A stretch of 64,000 bases of DNA from Galbibacter marinus (lineage in GTDB: Bacteria; Bacteroidota; Bacteroidia; Flavobacteriales; Flavobacteriaceae). The position numbers and the translations under genes were made by a program. The stretch covers positions 59,614-123,613 of the forward strand of contig NZ_AMSG01000010.1 in the NCBI RefSeq assembly GCF_000300875.1. Direction: 5' to 3'. The notes under the pieces are model-generated. The model did no database searches, had not been told where the DNA came from, and saw nothing but the letters and a program-made list of their open reading frames with translations. This document shows, in pieces, positions 54,240 through 63,394 of this stretch (position 1 is the stretch's first letter; each line of letters begins with the position of its first letter).

Positions 54240-54548
54240 ATTAATAACCTAAATTATATAGTTCTTTACATGTTAAAGTAATTGTTAATAAAACGAGCCT
54301 TTAAGGTTAATACGATGATATTAATCTTTTATGGCTTTCCGTAAAGTAGTTAACGAGAGTGCAAATACAATATTGTGTATCGGTGCATAAAAGTTTAATA
54401 TTTCCTATTTTATTGCACTAAAATTCTAAAATAATCTTGCTATTTTATGAATAATTAACCAAATTGTTACTGATGTCTTATAGTTATCATAATCCAAATC
54501 TTACGATAAAATTGAATTTCTACATCTTTTTTTGAAGTACACATCAAG

Positions 54549-54598
54549 CAAAAAAAAAGCTGTTAAAATGGTTCTTTCGATAAACCAAGATAACAGCT
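54549..54598 (-). terminator. Terminator of the sus locus
   Basis: On the minus strand AGCTGTTA pairs with TAACAGCT and an inner TTGGTT pairs with AGAACC or AACCA, followed by a run of eight or more T. It lies 64 bases after the amylase stop. Confidence 0.85.
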
Positions 54599-54661
54599 CT
54601 TAAACGTATTAAACTAAACTAACTAACTATTATAAAAATATGTTTGTATTATCATCTTTAT

Positions 54662-56095
54662 TTATTGTAATTCTGCGATGCTATAAATCGCAAAGCCATT
54701 AGCTGGAACTTCAAGTTGGCTAACACCTTGGTCATCAACAGTGGCTACAAAGGGGGTGTTATTACTGTAGTCAATTAATATGGTTTGCTTCCAATTGGTG
54801 GTCACCGAGCGTCTTTTGACAGTTTTCGAATGGTTGATATACAAAACTAGTCCAGGGTTGTCTCCCTCTCCATCTCTTCTCATGATGTATTCATCGCGGT
54901 CTACATAGAGTATTTGGGTGGGTCCAACTGCTAAGCTATTATGTATTTTAATTAATTGTTTAAGGGGGGGCTTAAAGTCTAGGTTTTCGTAATCCGAATA
55001 AAAAATGGTAGGATAACCAGGATGTGTTAAAATATACGCATAGGCCTTTAATTTATTTTCAGGGTCTATGTTATTATCCTCATTTGCATCCTTTTCGGTA
55101 TCGTGATTTGCTGTAAAAGTTACAGCTTTATCTGGATGAGTCTGCCATAGCATGTCCTTATCCAAATATGTAAGATCATTAAAGCGATCTAATGCTTCTT
55201 CAAGTTTATAAAAAGTAGAAAAATCAAATACACCACTGCCTGTTTCATCCACATATTTTGATAATACGCTGGCATTTCCATCCCATAATTCACTTACGGA
55301 AAATCCACCAACCTCAGTGAGCCATGCTTTCACTACCCATGGTTCATACCCCAGAACATAGTCAAATCTCCAACCATCAAATCCCATGACATTTTTGTAA
55401 TATTTTGCCACGGAGTTTTCGGATTTCCACAACCAATCCTGAACATAGGTTTGATTGTGATCTAAATTGGTTTCCTCATAAAATAGACTTCCATCGTCAT
55501 AATTACTAGTACTATTTGGGTAGAAATTCTCGTAATTTCTATTAAACATCCCAGAGGCATTACCGTGGGTTTGGTCAAATAGGGTATAGGTGTCTTTTTC
55601 GCGATAAGGGTTGTACTCTAGGCCGCCACCTGAATTATGATTTATCACAATGTCAGCGATTACTTCTAGATCCAAATCATGCGCCTTAGAAATTAAGGTC
55701 TCAAGTTCTTTTCTACTTCCAAATCTTGTGATTACAGTTCCATGTTGATTGTACTCTCCGAAATCAAAGTAATCCGAAGGGTCATAACCCATAGAGTAAC
55801 CACCTGATTGTCCTTTAGTAGCCACAGGTAACCATATTTTTTCTATCCCACTCTCACTCCAATCAGTAAGATGATCTGTTATGATGTTCCACCATTGTCC
55901 ACGAGGTTCAACATCCCAATAGAAACTTTGCATCATCACTCCCTGACCACTTGAGTAATTCTCTAAAATAATAGGAGTTATCACTACATCAGTCGGGGGG
56001 GGATCCACCTCAGGCTCCCTCTGTGGCGAGTCATCGCTAGAACAACCGATACAAAGCAAGGTAAGTAGGATACTTAAAAAGTGTATTGTTTTCAT
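54662..56095 (-). CDS. GH13 alpha-amylase, lipoprotein
   Basis: A 477-residue surface lipoprotein (lipobox LCIGC near residue 18) with a GH13 barrel. The catalytic nucleophile is in GWRFDYVLGY, the acid in SELWDGN, and the transition-state Asp in TANHDTEKD. Conserved region I is DIVINHN. The C-terminal beta domain ends in a short IYSIAEL strand. It resembles SusG-like or secreted endo-acting amylases that cut starch at the cell surface. It follows the SusE/F gene on the same strand but is separated from it by a strong terminator hairpin. Confidence 0.94.
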   Translation of the reverse strand: MKTIHFLSILLTLLCIGCSSDDSPQREPEVDPPPTDVVITPIILENYSSGQGVMMQSFYWDVEPRGQWWNIITDHLTDWSESGIEKIWLPVATKGQSGGYSMGYDPSDYFDFGEYNQHGTVITRFGSRKELETLISKAHDLDLEVIADIVINHNSGGGLEYNPYREKDTYTLFDQTHGNASGMFNRNYENFYPNSTSNYDDGSLFYEETNLDHNQTYVQDWLWKSENSVAKYYKNVMGFDGWRFDYVLGYEPWVVKAWLTEVGGFSVSELWDGNASVLSKYVDETGSGVFDFSTFYKLEEALDRFNDLTYLDKDMLWQTHPDKAVTFTANHDTEKDANEDNNIDPENKLKAYAYILTHPGYPTIFYSDYENLDFKPPLKQLIKIHNSLAVGPTQILYVDRDEYIMRRDGEGDNPGLVLYINHSKTVKRRSVTTNWKQTILIDYSNNTPFVATVDDQGVSQLEVPANGFAIYSIAELQ

Positions 56096-56110
56096 ATTTT
56101 GCTTTTAGAT

Positions 56111-56147
56111 AAAAAAAGCCTGGTACATTGACTTTTGTACCAGGCTT
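56111..56147 (-). terminator. Hairpin terminator between SusE/F and amylase genes
   Basis: On the minus strand AAGCCTGGTACA pairs perfectly with TGTACCAGGCTT (12 bp, 8-base loop) followed by seven T. Intrinsic terminator or attenuator inside the locus. Confidence 0.85.
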
Positions 56148-56162
56148 GATTTATGTGGTTAA

Positions 56163-57311
56163 TTATTGTTGAGGGATCAAAATATAACGTCCATCAAGAT
56201 CGTTAAACCATATATTGTAAGTTCCAGCAGCTACTGAAATATCTGGATCATTATCGTTGAAACCTTGACCACTTAGAGGCGTAGAACCTCCCCAGCTATT
56301 TTCCCATTCATCCTCAGCTCTGAATTTAACTGTACCATCAGTAAGTTCAATGCCTTCAATTACCCAAACGTGTGGATCAAATGCTGTAGGTGTGAGATCT
56401 TGGTCTACATCCCATCCACCAGCTGTTGCATCACCTAAAATTCCAATAGTGGTATAAGATGGTGCAGCGGAAGCATCATATGGTTCAAAAGTGTAAGTCA
56501 TATCTTCTTTGTTTACAGTGAGGCTGAAATAGCCATCAGTAGCTACAGGAAATGCAGAAGGATCTGTTCCTAGTATAGCAGTACTGCTCAGTGCTCCACT
56601 ATCATCGAGTCCCCATTGTGAAGGCCAGTCTCCCAGGACCTCTAAAAGTTTAAATCCTTCAGTTTCGGTAGTTCCTGCAAATCTACCTGTGAAATTAAAC
56701 ATTAGATCGTTTTCTCCATCTCTAAATAATGGCGTATTGTTATTGTTTGCATCCCAACCAGCTGCAGTAACATCACCAACTAGGTACATTTGTGGTTTCA
56801 TTTCAACTCCACCTTCACCTTCACTTGCCTCAATAAGTACTACCGCAAGAGCGATTACAGGAGATAATTGCTCAGTGTCTCCTCCTGCATTACCTACATA
56901 AGCTTTCACTCTAAAGTAAAGTGAACCTGTATTAGGAGCATCTGTTTCTGGATCGTTATCCAAACCAGCTTGACCAGCTAGATTTAACAGATAATCTATG
57001 GTAACTCCATAATTAGTTGCAGTTAGCTCCCCAGCTACAACTTCCTGAGCTTCAAAAGACTCTGTAGTTGAAGCTTGAAGTTCGTATTTTACTGGAGATG
57101 GTACACCAAAGTCAGTCGCGTTCCATACAAAACGTTCTGCTAGATTATCCTTGTTAGCTGCATTTAGCGGATAGGATTCTAAGAGGGTATTTTCAAAAGC
57201 GATGCCTTCTGGGTTGGGCTTAGCCACAAATGTGAAATCATCGTCCTCGGAACATGCGTTAAAACCTAGGACAGAAAGTAGGGCGACGAATATAAATATT
57301 GTTTTTTTCAT
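56163..57311 (-). CDS. SusE/SusF-like outer-membrane starch-binding lipoprotein
   Basis: A 382-residue lipoprotein (LLSVLGFNACSE). An N-terminal SusE-type domain (about 35-165) is followed by two repeated starch-binding beta-sandwich modules (about 175-280 and 285-382; the repeat units contain DVTAAGWDANNN and DATAGGWDVDQD). It would bind maltooligosaccharide on the cell surface and hand it to the SusCD transporter. It follows susD after 16 bases. Confidence 0.9.
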   Translation of the reverse strand: MKKTIFIFVALLSVLGFNACSEDDDFTFVAKPNPEGIAFENTLLESYPLNAANKDNLAERFVWNATDFGVPSPVKYELQASTTESFEAQEVVAGELTATNYGVTIDYLLNLAGQAGLDNDPETDAPNTGSLYFRVKAYVGNAGGDTEQLSPVIALAVVLIEASEGEGGVEMKPQMYLVGDVTAAGWDANNNNTPLFRDGENDLMFNFTGRFAGTTETEGFKLLEVLGDWPSQWGLDDSGALSSTAILGTDPSAFPVATDGYFSLTVNKEDMTYTFEPYDASAAPSYTTIGILGDATAGGWDVDQDLTPTAFDPHVWVIEGIELTDGTVKFRAEDEWENSWGGSTPLSGQGFNDNDPDISVAAGTYNIWFNDLDGRYILIPQQ

Positions 57312-57327
57312 CAGTTTATTTTTAGTA

Positions 57328-58956
57328 TTAGTAACCTGTATTTTGAGTTAGATTAGAGTTGATAGAAAGTATATTTGAAGGTAAAGGGAATAAGACTCTA
57401 TAATTATCTACAGAGGTTCCATTTTTAACTCCACCTTTAAATGGCCATAAATAGCTTGTTCCAGTATAATACCCGTAACGGATTAAATCAGTTCTACGTT
57501 GACCTTCCCAATACAACTCTCTTGCGCGTTCATCAAGAATAAAATTTAATGTAACATCACCAGCTGCGATGTTTCCACTTGAATTTCCGTAAGCTCTTGA
57601 TCGTAATTGGTTAATTAAACTAGCGGCTGTATTAACATCACCACCAGCGCCACCTCTTACCACAGCTTCTGCATAGGTAAGGTAAATCTCAGCCAATCGA
57701 ATTAACGGTAAATCAGTGTCGGTAAATTCACCTCCAGCATCACTACCTGGGTTCCCTTGTGAGTCTACATTCTTGAATTTAGAAACCGCATAGCCATCTG
57801 TAAATGTATTTGCAATAGTGTTGATCTCATAAGCTTGACCATCGGTATGAAACATTGCTCTACCATCATTCCATGCTACTGGGTATCCATCTCCATTGCT
57901 CGCAGAAATTGAGCTTGCAAATTTGCTAACTAAAGCACTAGTAGTACGGATACCATCCCATCCACCGTTAACACCATAGACTGCAGGATCCATATTTCCA
58001 CCAATTGCTGCGTGAATCAGAAATGTTGTTCCACCATAGGTACGAGATTGATTTCCATCAAAGTTAAGTGCAAAAATGAATTCGTTTTGCGCTCCGTTAG
58101 AATTGTTATCCGCCAGGAATAATTCATCATAAGCATTACCATTTTGATTTGCATCAGTGGTGTTAATGCTATAAGAAGATTGAATTACTTTGTTGGCGTA
58201 GGTAACAGCTTCTGTGTATAATTGCTCACCTGTCCAAACTTCAGCATTTAAGTACAATTTAGATAGCAATGCCCAAGCAGCAACCCTGTCAACTCTACCA
58301 TATTCATTTGCTTGGCTTTCTTTCAATTGGTCTTGAATCTCTAAAAGCTCAGCTTCCACAAATAGGAAGATTTCAGTTCTTGAGTTCTGTAATGGTAATT
58401 CTGTTGAAACTGCCGTTACAAGTGGTACATCTCCATAAAAATCAATCAAGTTGAAGTAAGCGAATGCACGTAGAAAACGAGCTTCAGCAATATATGTTGC
58501 CACTTCAGGATTTTCAGTGAGTTGTTCTGCATTTGAAATAAATGAATTACAGAAAGAAACTTCCTGAGCAAGACGATAGTACATCGCAGTAGAAAAGTCA
58601 TTACTGGCATCCCAACTCATTTCATGAAGATTGGGAAGTCCTGGGTCTCCCCAACCTATCACTGCATTATCAGTTGTCAGCTCATTGAGATTAAATAACA
58701 TCCGGCTGTATTGAGAAGTTCCCTCATCGATACCCGTAATATCTGGTTGTCCTGCAGGACCCGATTGCCCAGTCAATGCCAAGGAAGCATACAATTTGGC
58801 TAGTGCACCTTTTGCATCCTCAGCAGTAGCGAACACATTTTCTTCTGTGAAGCTATCTGGATCAATGCTAGGATCAACATTGAGATCGTCATGACAGCTT
58901 GTAAAAACAGCGCCTGTAATGACTAGGCTTAATAATATCTTATATGTTTTTTTCAT
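57328..58956 (-). CDS. susD: SusD-like surface glycan-binding lipoprotein
   Basis: A 542-residue RagB/SusD protein with a lipoprotein signal (AVFTSC). The alpha-helical TPR-like N-terminal half includes ARFLRAFAYFNLIDFYGDVPLV, which is diagnostic of the family. The C-terminal signature is LIRLAEIYLTYAEAVVRGG with INQLRSRAYG, and RRTDLIRYGYY lies near the end. It caps the SusC barrel encoded 10 bases upstream. Substrate is probably starch or maltodextrin, given the SusE/F and amylase genes. Confidence 0.95.
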   Translation of the reverse strand: MKKTYKILLSLVITGAVFTSCHDDLNVDPSIDPDSFTEENVFATAEDAKGALAKLYASLALTGQSGPAGQPDITGIDEGTSQYSRMLFNLNELTTDNAVIGWGDPGLPNLHEMSWDASNDFSTAMYYRLAQEVSFCNSFISNAEQLTENPEVATYIAEARFLRAFAYFNLIDFYGDVPLVTAVSTELPLQNSRTEIFLFVEAELLEIQDQLKESQANEYGRVDRVAAWALLSKLYLNAEVWTGEQLYTEAVTYANKVIQSSYSINTTDANQNGNAYDELFLADNNSNGAQNEFIFALNFDGNQSRTYGGTTFLIHAAIGGNMDPAVYGVNGGWDGIRTTSALVSKFASSISASNGDGYPVAWNDGRAMFHTDGQAYEINTIANTFTDGYAVSKFKNVDSQGNPGSDAGGEFTDTDLPLIRLAEIYLTYAEAVVRGGAGGDVNTAASLINQLRSRAYGNSSGNIAAGDVTLNFILDERARELYWEGQRRTDLIRYGYYTGTSYLWPFKGGVKNGTSVDNYRVLFPLPSNILSINSNLTQNTGY

Positions 58957-58966
58957 GTTGTCTTTT

Positions 58967-61879
58967 TTAAAAATCTAGGTTAACTCCAAATACAAACGAT
59001 CTTGGTCTTGGGTAGAAATTGTTATCAATACCACCGTATATTTCAGGATCTAAACCGTCATAATCTGTGATGGTAAGAACATTTTGAACCGAACCATAAA
59101 GACGTAGGCTCAAATCAGCATCGATAAAATCTCTAAGGGTATATCCAAGAGTAATGTTGTCTACTTTAAAGAAAGACGCATCTTGTATATAATAATCACT
59201 TTGTAAGTTTACCTCCGTTAGAGTGTTAAATCCTGTGTTGAAATAATCTGTATGTAAGTTTGTAAGAATGCTATTTTCTCTTGATCTCAATCCGTAAGTT
59301 TTACTAGATGCCATGTTGTTGTAGGCATAGTTTCCTAAGTTTGCTCTAGTAGCAACTGATAAATCCCAGTTTTTGTAGCTTACGCTGGTATTGAAGCCCA
59401 TGATGATATCAGCATACGGATCATTGTATAGGTAACGGTCATCATTGTTAATTTGATTGTCTCCGTTTCTATCTACAACCGCTCCTTCTATTGGGCGATT
59501 TTGATCATCATAAACTTGCTTATACACCCAGAAACTATAAGGAGCATAGCCTTCTTTGTGTAATTGGATGTTGTTTCCAGTACCTCCGTTGATTCCACCA
59601 ACTTCTACCTCATCAGGTAAGTTCGTTAGCTTATTATCATTAAATGAAATGTTATAACCTACATTCCAGGTAAAGTTTTCAGTCTGCACTGGAGTAGCAT
59701 TGATTTCAAACTCAATACCTTTGTTCTCCATATCTCCAATGTTCTTATCAATAGCATTAGAGAAGTTGGTAAACGGATCAACAGTAACCCAACTAATTAG
59801 ATCTTCGGTTTTCTTAATGTATGCGTTAACAGATCCTGAGATTCTGTTGTTAAATAATCCAAAGTCTATACCTGCGTTTAGGGTATTTCCAACTTCCCAT
59901 CTTAGGTTCTCATTATAAGCCTCAGGACGGTACGTTTGGTAAAAACCATTTCCTAATTGGTAATTGGCGTTGGATTGACTCTGTGTATATCGTGTCAGGT
60001 ATAAATAGTCACCTAAACCTGATACGTTACCGATCTCACCATAACCAACTCTGAATTTTAAGTTATTGATCACTTCTGAATTTTCTAAGAATTGCTCGTT
60101 GTTGATGTTCCATGCAAAAGCGAACGATGGGAAATAACCCCAACGGTCATCTGGATTCAACTTCGAAGAGGCATCCGCTCTAAGGGTCGCCGTAAATAAA
60201 TAGCGGTCATCAAAGCTATAGTTTAATCTTCCAAAATAGGATAGTAATACGCTCTCCCATCTGTCGATAAAAATAAAATCATTTCCATCTTCTTCTGCCT
60301 CGCTATCATAGCTGTCGTTGTCAAATTCGAAGCTTTGGTAAGAATAACCTGCTACAGCATTTATGGAGTGTACATCATTGATGTCTTTGGTATAAGTAAG
60401 ATATGCATCAAATAATTTGTTCGTTGACTTGTTTGAGTATGTACCTAGAGAACCATTCCAGTCATTTTGTGAAGATGGCATCTCAATAGGAATAATTGTT
60501 CTTCCATTACTGTCTGACTTGTCAATACCAACATTTACTGTTGCTGTTAAGTCAGGAAAGAAATGTAGTTGATAATCTACCTTTGCATTGGCGATTAAAC
60601 GTCTTACCTCTGCAGTATCATCTTTAAGATCAACTAGAGCTACTGGGTTAGTCGGTGCCAAGCTGTTTTGTCCCCCTTGAGTATTTAACCAAGTAAAATA
60701 ATTGGCAAATGGAGAATTTTCATCATAGATCGATTGCGTAGGATCGAAATCTACAGCCGCTCCGATGGCGTCTCTGTTACCAAAAGAGTTTTCAGTGTAC
60801 GAACCACGTCCGTTTAATTCGATTTTTAAATGACCATCAAAAAACATTGGACGAAGGTTAAGAGACCCTGTGGTTCTAGCGAAATTATCACCTTTTAAAA
60901 TACCACTTTGATCTGTATAACCTAAAGATGCTCTTACTGGCATAAAACCTTTAATGTTACCTGTTGTACTAAAGTTGTGATCAAAACCAATGGCTTGTCT
61001 ATATATTTGATCTTGCCAGTTGGTGTTGCTATTTCCTAAACGTGAAATGGCAGCTTGATCTCCAGAATTTTGAATTATGGTTCTGAATTGATCTGCGTCC
61101 ATAACGTCAACGAAATCCGTTGGGTCATAAACTGTAGTGGAAGCAGCATAGTTAAATTTAAACTCTCTTCCTTTACCTTTTTTAGTGGTAATCATAATAA
61201 CCCCGTTAGCAGCTCGTGCACCGTAAATTGCAGTTGCCGAAGCATCTTTTAATACGGTCATACTTTCGATATCGTTAGGATTGATAAAGTTCAGTGGGTT
61301 TCTACTCCCTCCAATATTACCATCGGCTAAGGGAATACCATCTACAACATAGAGTGGATTACTACTCAAAGAAAGAGATCCTTGACCACGAATAACGATG
61401 TTTTGACCCTCACCAGGAGCTCCACCACCAGAACTAATAGATACACCCGCTACTTTTCCTTGGATTAATTGTTGGGCAGAAACAATTGGCCCTTTGTTAA
61501 AATCCTCCGATGTAACTTGATCCACAGCACCTGTAACATCTTTTTGGCTTACTGAACCATATCCGATGACTACCACTTCTTCGAGTTGTTCAGTGTCTTC
61601 TTGTAAGGTTACATTTAACCTCGTTCCACTTACGGCTACTTCTTGGGGGGTAAATCCGATGTAAGAGAACTGTAGTACAGTTCCGTTTTCCGCTTCCATC
61701 TGAAAGTTACCATCAAAATCCGTAGAAGTACCTTCGGTAGTTCCTTTAATCACTACGTTCACTCCTGGTATAGGAGTTCCTGTCCCTGCATCAGTGACTG
61801 TTCCTGTAACAACCTGTTGGGAGAATGCTCCCAGAGGTATCAGGAAAGCCAGCAGTTTTATTGTCTGAATTAGCTTCAT
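58967..61879 (-). CDS. susC: SusC-like TonB-dependent outer-membrane transporter
   Basis: A 970-residue SusC-family receptor. Signal peptide, then CarboxypepD_reg domain (about 22-98, VTGTVTDAGTGTPIPGVNVVIKG), TonB box and plug start EEVVVIGYGSVSQKDVTGAV, plug domain to about 230 (VLKDASATAIYGARAANGVI is the classic plug motif), then a 22-strand barrel ending in FGVNLDF. It imports oligosaccharide across the outer membrane with the SusD partner. First gene of the sus locus. Confidence 0.96.
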   Translation of the reverse strand: MKLIQTIKLLAFLIPLGAFSQQVVTGTVTDAGTGTPIPGVNVVIKGTTEGTSTDFDGNFQMEAENGTVLQFSYIGFTPQEVAVSGTRLNVTLQEDTEQLEEVVVIGYGSVSQKDVTGAVDQVTSEDFNKGPIVSAQQLIQGKVAGVSISSGGGAPGEGQNIVIRGQGSLSLSSNPLYVVDGIPLADGNIGGSRNPLNFINPNDIESMTVLKDASATAIYGARAANGVIMITTKKGKGREFKFNYAASTTVYDPTDFVDVMDADQFRTIIQNSGDQAAISRLGNSNTNWQDQIYRQAIGFDHNFSTTGNIKGFMPVRASLGYTDQSGILKGDNFARTTGSLNLRPMFFDGHLKIELNGRGSYTENSFGNRDAIGAAVDFDPTQSIYDENSPFANYFTWLNTQGGQNSLAPTNPVALVDLKDDTAEVRRLIANAKVDYQLHFFPDLTATVNVGIDKSDSNGRTIIPIEMPSSQNDWNGSLGTYSNKSTNKLFDAYLTYTKDINDVHSINAVAGYSYQSFEFDNDSYDSEAEEDGNDFIFIDRWESVLLSYFGRLNYSFDDRYLFTATLRADASSKLNPDDRWGYFPSFAFAWNINNEQFLENSEVINNLKFRVGYGEIGNVSGLGDYLYLTRYTQSQSNANYQLGNGFYQTYRPEAYNENLRWEVGNTLNAGIDFGLFNNRISGSVNAYIKKTEDLISWVTVDPFTNFSNAIDKNIGDMENKGIEFEINATPVQTENFTWNVGYNISFNDNKLTNLPDEVEVGGINGGTGNNIQLHKEGYAPYSFWVYKQVYDDQNRPIEGAVVDRNGDNQINNDDRYLYNDPYADIIMGFNTSVSYKNWDLSVATRANLGNYAYNNMASSKTYGLRSRENSILTNLHTDYFNTGFNTLTEVNLQSDYYIQDASFFKVDNITLGYTLRDFIDADLSLRLYGSVQNVLTITDYDGLDPEIYGGIDNNFYPRPRSFVFGVNLDF

Positions 61880-61912
61880 AGATTGTTTGAAAAAATTAAT
61901 TAAGTGTTAGAT

Positions 61913-61929
61913 TTATTTTTACTTCTCAA
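61913..61929 (+). repeat. 17-base repeat upstream of susC (copy 1)
   Basis: TTATTTTTACTTCTCAA, identical to 63311-63327 before the MFS gene. Located 34 bases upstream of the susC start. Confidence 0.55.
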
Positions 61930-61941
61930 GGTAAAACAACT

Positions 61942-61962
61942 GTAAAGTTTAGGTAAAGTTTA
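61942..61962 (-). repeat. Tandem direct repeat upstream of susC
   Basis: GTAAAGTTTA occurs at 61942-61951 and 61953-61962 with an 11-base period, close to one helical turn. Located 60-85 bases before the susC start; a possible activator site. Confidence 0.4.
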
Positions 61963-61988
61963 AGTATACGCAAATCTCAAGTGCAGCG

Positions 61989-61998
61989 AAATCGATTT
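61989..61998. promoter_or_regulatory. LacI-type operator candidate AAATCGATTT
   Basis: Ten-base palindrome with a central CG in GCGAAATCGATTTAG, as in many LacI-family operators. It lies between susC and the LacI regulator gene. Confidence 0.4.
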
Positions 61999-62139
61999 AG
62001 TGTTCACAAGTTTTTACATTTTAACAAATACCTAATCAGGGGGGTAGCGTTCTTTAATTCCTTTTAAAGTTAGCTTTTTGATGATAAAGATTCAAGTGTA
62101 AGCTTTAAAAATTAGTTAGATTTCTAGAGATTTAGTCCT

Positions 62140-62147
62140 TATTTTTG
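62140..62147 (+). promoter_or_regulatory. -7 box TATTTTTG before LacI-family gene
   Basis: Exact TAnnTTTG match 26 bases upstream of the ATG. Confidence 0.45.
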
Positions 62148-62173
62148 TTAAATTACCACTTAAGCATAAAGTA

Positions 62174-63196
62174 ATGAAGAAGAAGATTACCATGAAAGAA
62201 ATTGCGAGAGAACTGGATGTGTCCATTTCTACAGTTTCTAAGGCATTGAACAATAGTCCTGAAATTAGTCAGGATACTATAGATAAGGTTCAAGCGTTCG
62301 CAAAATTCTACAATTACAAACCTAACAATATAGCCTTAAGTCTTAAGAATAAAAAAACTAAAAACATTGCGGTAATTATCCCGGAAATTGTTCATCATTT
62401 TTTTACTTTAATTATCAGTGGTATAGAACAAAAGGCTAATGAGTTGGGATATAATGTTATCGTGTGTCTTTCTAATGAATCCTTTGCCAAAGAAGTCATC
62501 AATTTGGAAACTATGGCCTCCGGAAGTATCGATGGGTTTTTATTGTCGCTTTCCAAAGAAACCATGGCTAAAAAAGATTTCCATCACTTAAGGGAGGTCA
62601 TCAACCAAGGAATGCCACTTGTCATGTTTGACCGTGTTTCTGATGAGATTTATTGTGATAAAGTCATTATAGATGACGCTCGTGCTTCTTATAATACAGT
62701 GAAGCACTTAATTTATTCCGGCTGTCAAAGAATTGCACTACTAACAACTCCTGATTACGTTTCGGTTGGGAAGCTAAGAACTTTGGGTTATAAAAATGCG
62801 CTGAAGGATGAAGGTATTGAGATTGATGAAAACCTTATTGTTAGGGTAGAAACAGTAGAAGAATTAGATGGCAAAGTTAAATCCCTATTTGATACTGAAA
62901 AATTTGATGCCGTTTTCGGGGTGAACGAACTCTATGCTGTTGTTGCGATGCGTGAGGCTCATAGTAGAGGTTTAATTATCCCTCAGGAAATGAGTTTCGT
63001 TGGTTTTAGTGATGGTATTTTATCTAAATATGCCTACCCTAGCTTAACAACAGTTGTTCAACACGGCTTCGAGATGGGGCAGAAAGCTGCTAAAATGCTT
63101 ATTGACCGCCTGGAAAGTGACCACACAGATGACTCCTATAAAATGGAGGTTATTAAAACATCGATCTTGCAACGAGAATCTACGAAACCTGTTTAG
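62174..63196 (+). CDS. LacI family transcriptional regulator of the sus locus
   Basis: A 340-residue LacI-family repressor or activator. The N-terminal helix-turn-helix and hinge (MKEIARELDVSISTVSKALNNSPEIS, residues 7-32) are typical, followed by a two-lobe periplasmic-binding-protein-like effector domain (about 65-335; IAVIIPEIVHHFFTLIISGIE at the start). It is divergent from susC and upstream of a sugar transporter gene, so it most likely senses maltose or a maltodextrin and controls both units. Confidence 0.92.
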   Translation: MKKKITMKEIARELDVSISTVSKALNNSPEISQDTIDKVQAFAKFYNYKPNNIALSLKNKKTKNIAVIIPEIVHHFFTLIISGIEQKANELGYNVIVCLSNESFAKEVINLETMASGSIDGFLLSLSKETMAKKDFHHLREVINQGMPLVMFDRVSDEIYCDKVIIDDARASYNTVKHLIYSGCQRIALLTTPDYVSVGKLRTLGYKNALKDEGIEIDENLIVRVETVEELDGKVKSLFDTEKFDAVFGVNELYAVVAMREAHSRGLIIPQEMSFVGFSDGILSKYAYPSLTTVVQHGFEMGQKAAKMLIDRLESDHTDDSYKMEVIKTSILQRESTKPV

Positions 63197-63267
63197 GGAT
63201 TTTACGAAAAAGTTTCGGAACTCCGCTTATATGAAGCTGTTAAAATGTTAAGCTCATTAATTAATGC

Positions 63268-63297
63268 TTTGCCAGTATCAAAAAAATTGTATCTTCG
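63268..63297 (+). promoter_or_regulatory. Promoter TTTG-N18-TATCTTCG for MFS gene
   Basis: -33 TTTG at 63268-63271 and -7 TATCTTCG (one mismatch to TAnnTTTG) at 63290-63297, about 98 bases upstream of the MFS start. Confidence 0.45.
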
Positions 63298-63303
63298 CCC
63301 TGA

Positions 63304-63350
63304 TCAAAACTTATTTTTACTTCTCAAAAATAAACATAAGTAAGTTTTGA
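63304..63350 (+). repeat. Inverted repeat in MFS leader
   Basis: TCAAAACTTA (63304-63313) and its exact complement TAAGTTTTGA (63341-63350), with an inner TTATTTTT/AAAAATAA pairing, directly after the promoter. Leader hairpin or operator. Confidence 0.5.
63311..63327 (+). repeat. 17-base repeat upstream of MFS gene (copy 2)
   Basis: TTATTTTTACTTCTCAA, identical to 61913-61929. Lies within the left half of the inverted repeat. Confidence 0.55.
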
Positions 63351-63394
63351 TAAGTCGTAGCGCTTATCGTATTAAGAATTAACAAATTACGATA

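Larger units (their letters stand above)
54213..54661. other. Intergenic region between hybrid cluster and sus locus
   Basis: About 450 bases. It contains the cluster -7 box (54232-54239) and the sus-locus terminator (54549-54598), and between them only AT-rich sequence. I find no precursor-like peptide gene here. Confidence 0.5.
61880..62173. other. Divergent susC/LacI regulatory region
   Basis: About 290 bases. It holds the 17-base repeat shared with the MFS promoter region (61913-61929), two direct GTAAAGTTTA repeats, a LacI-like AAATCGATTT palindrome and the LacI gene -7 box. No exact -7 box is found for susC. Confidence 0.5.
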
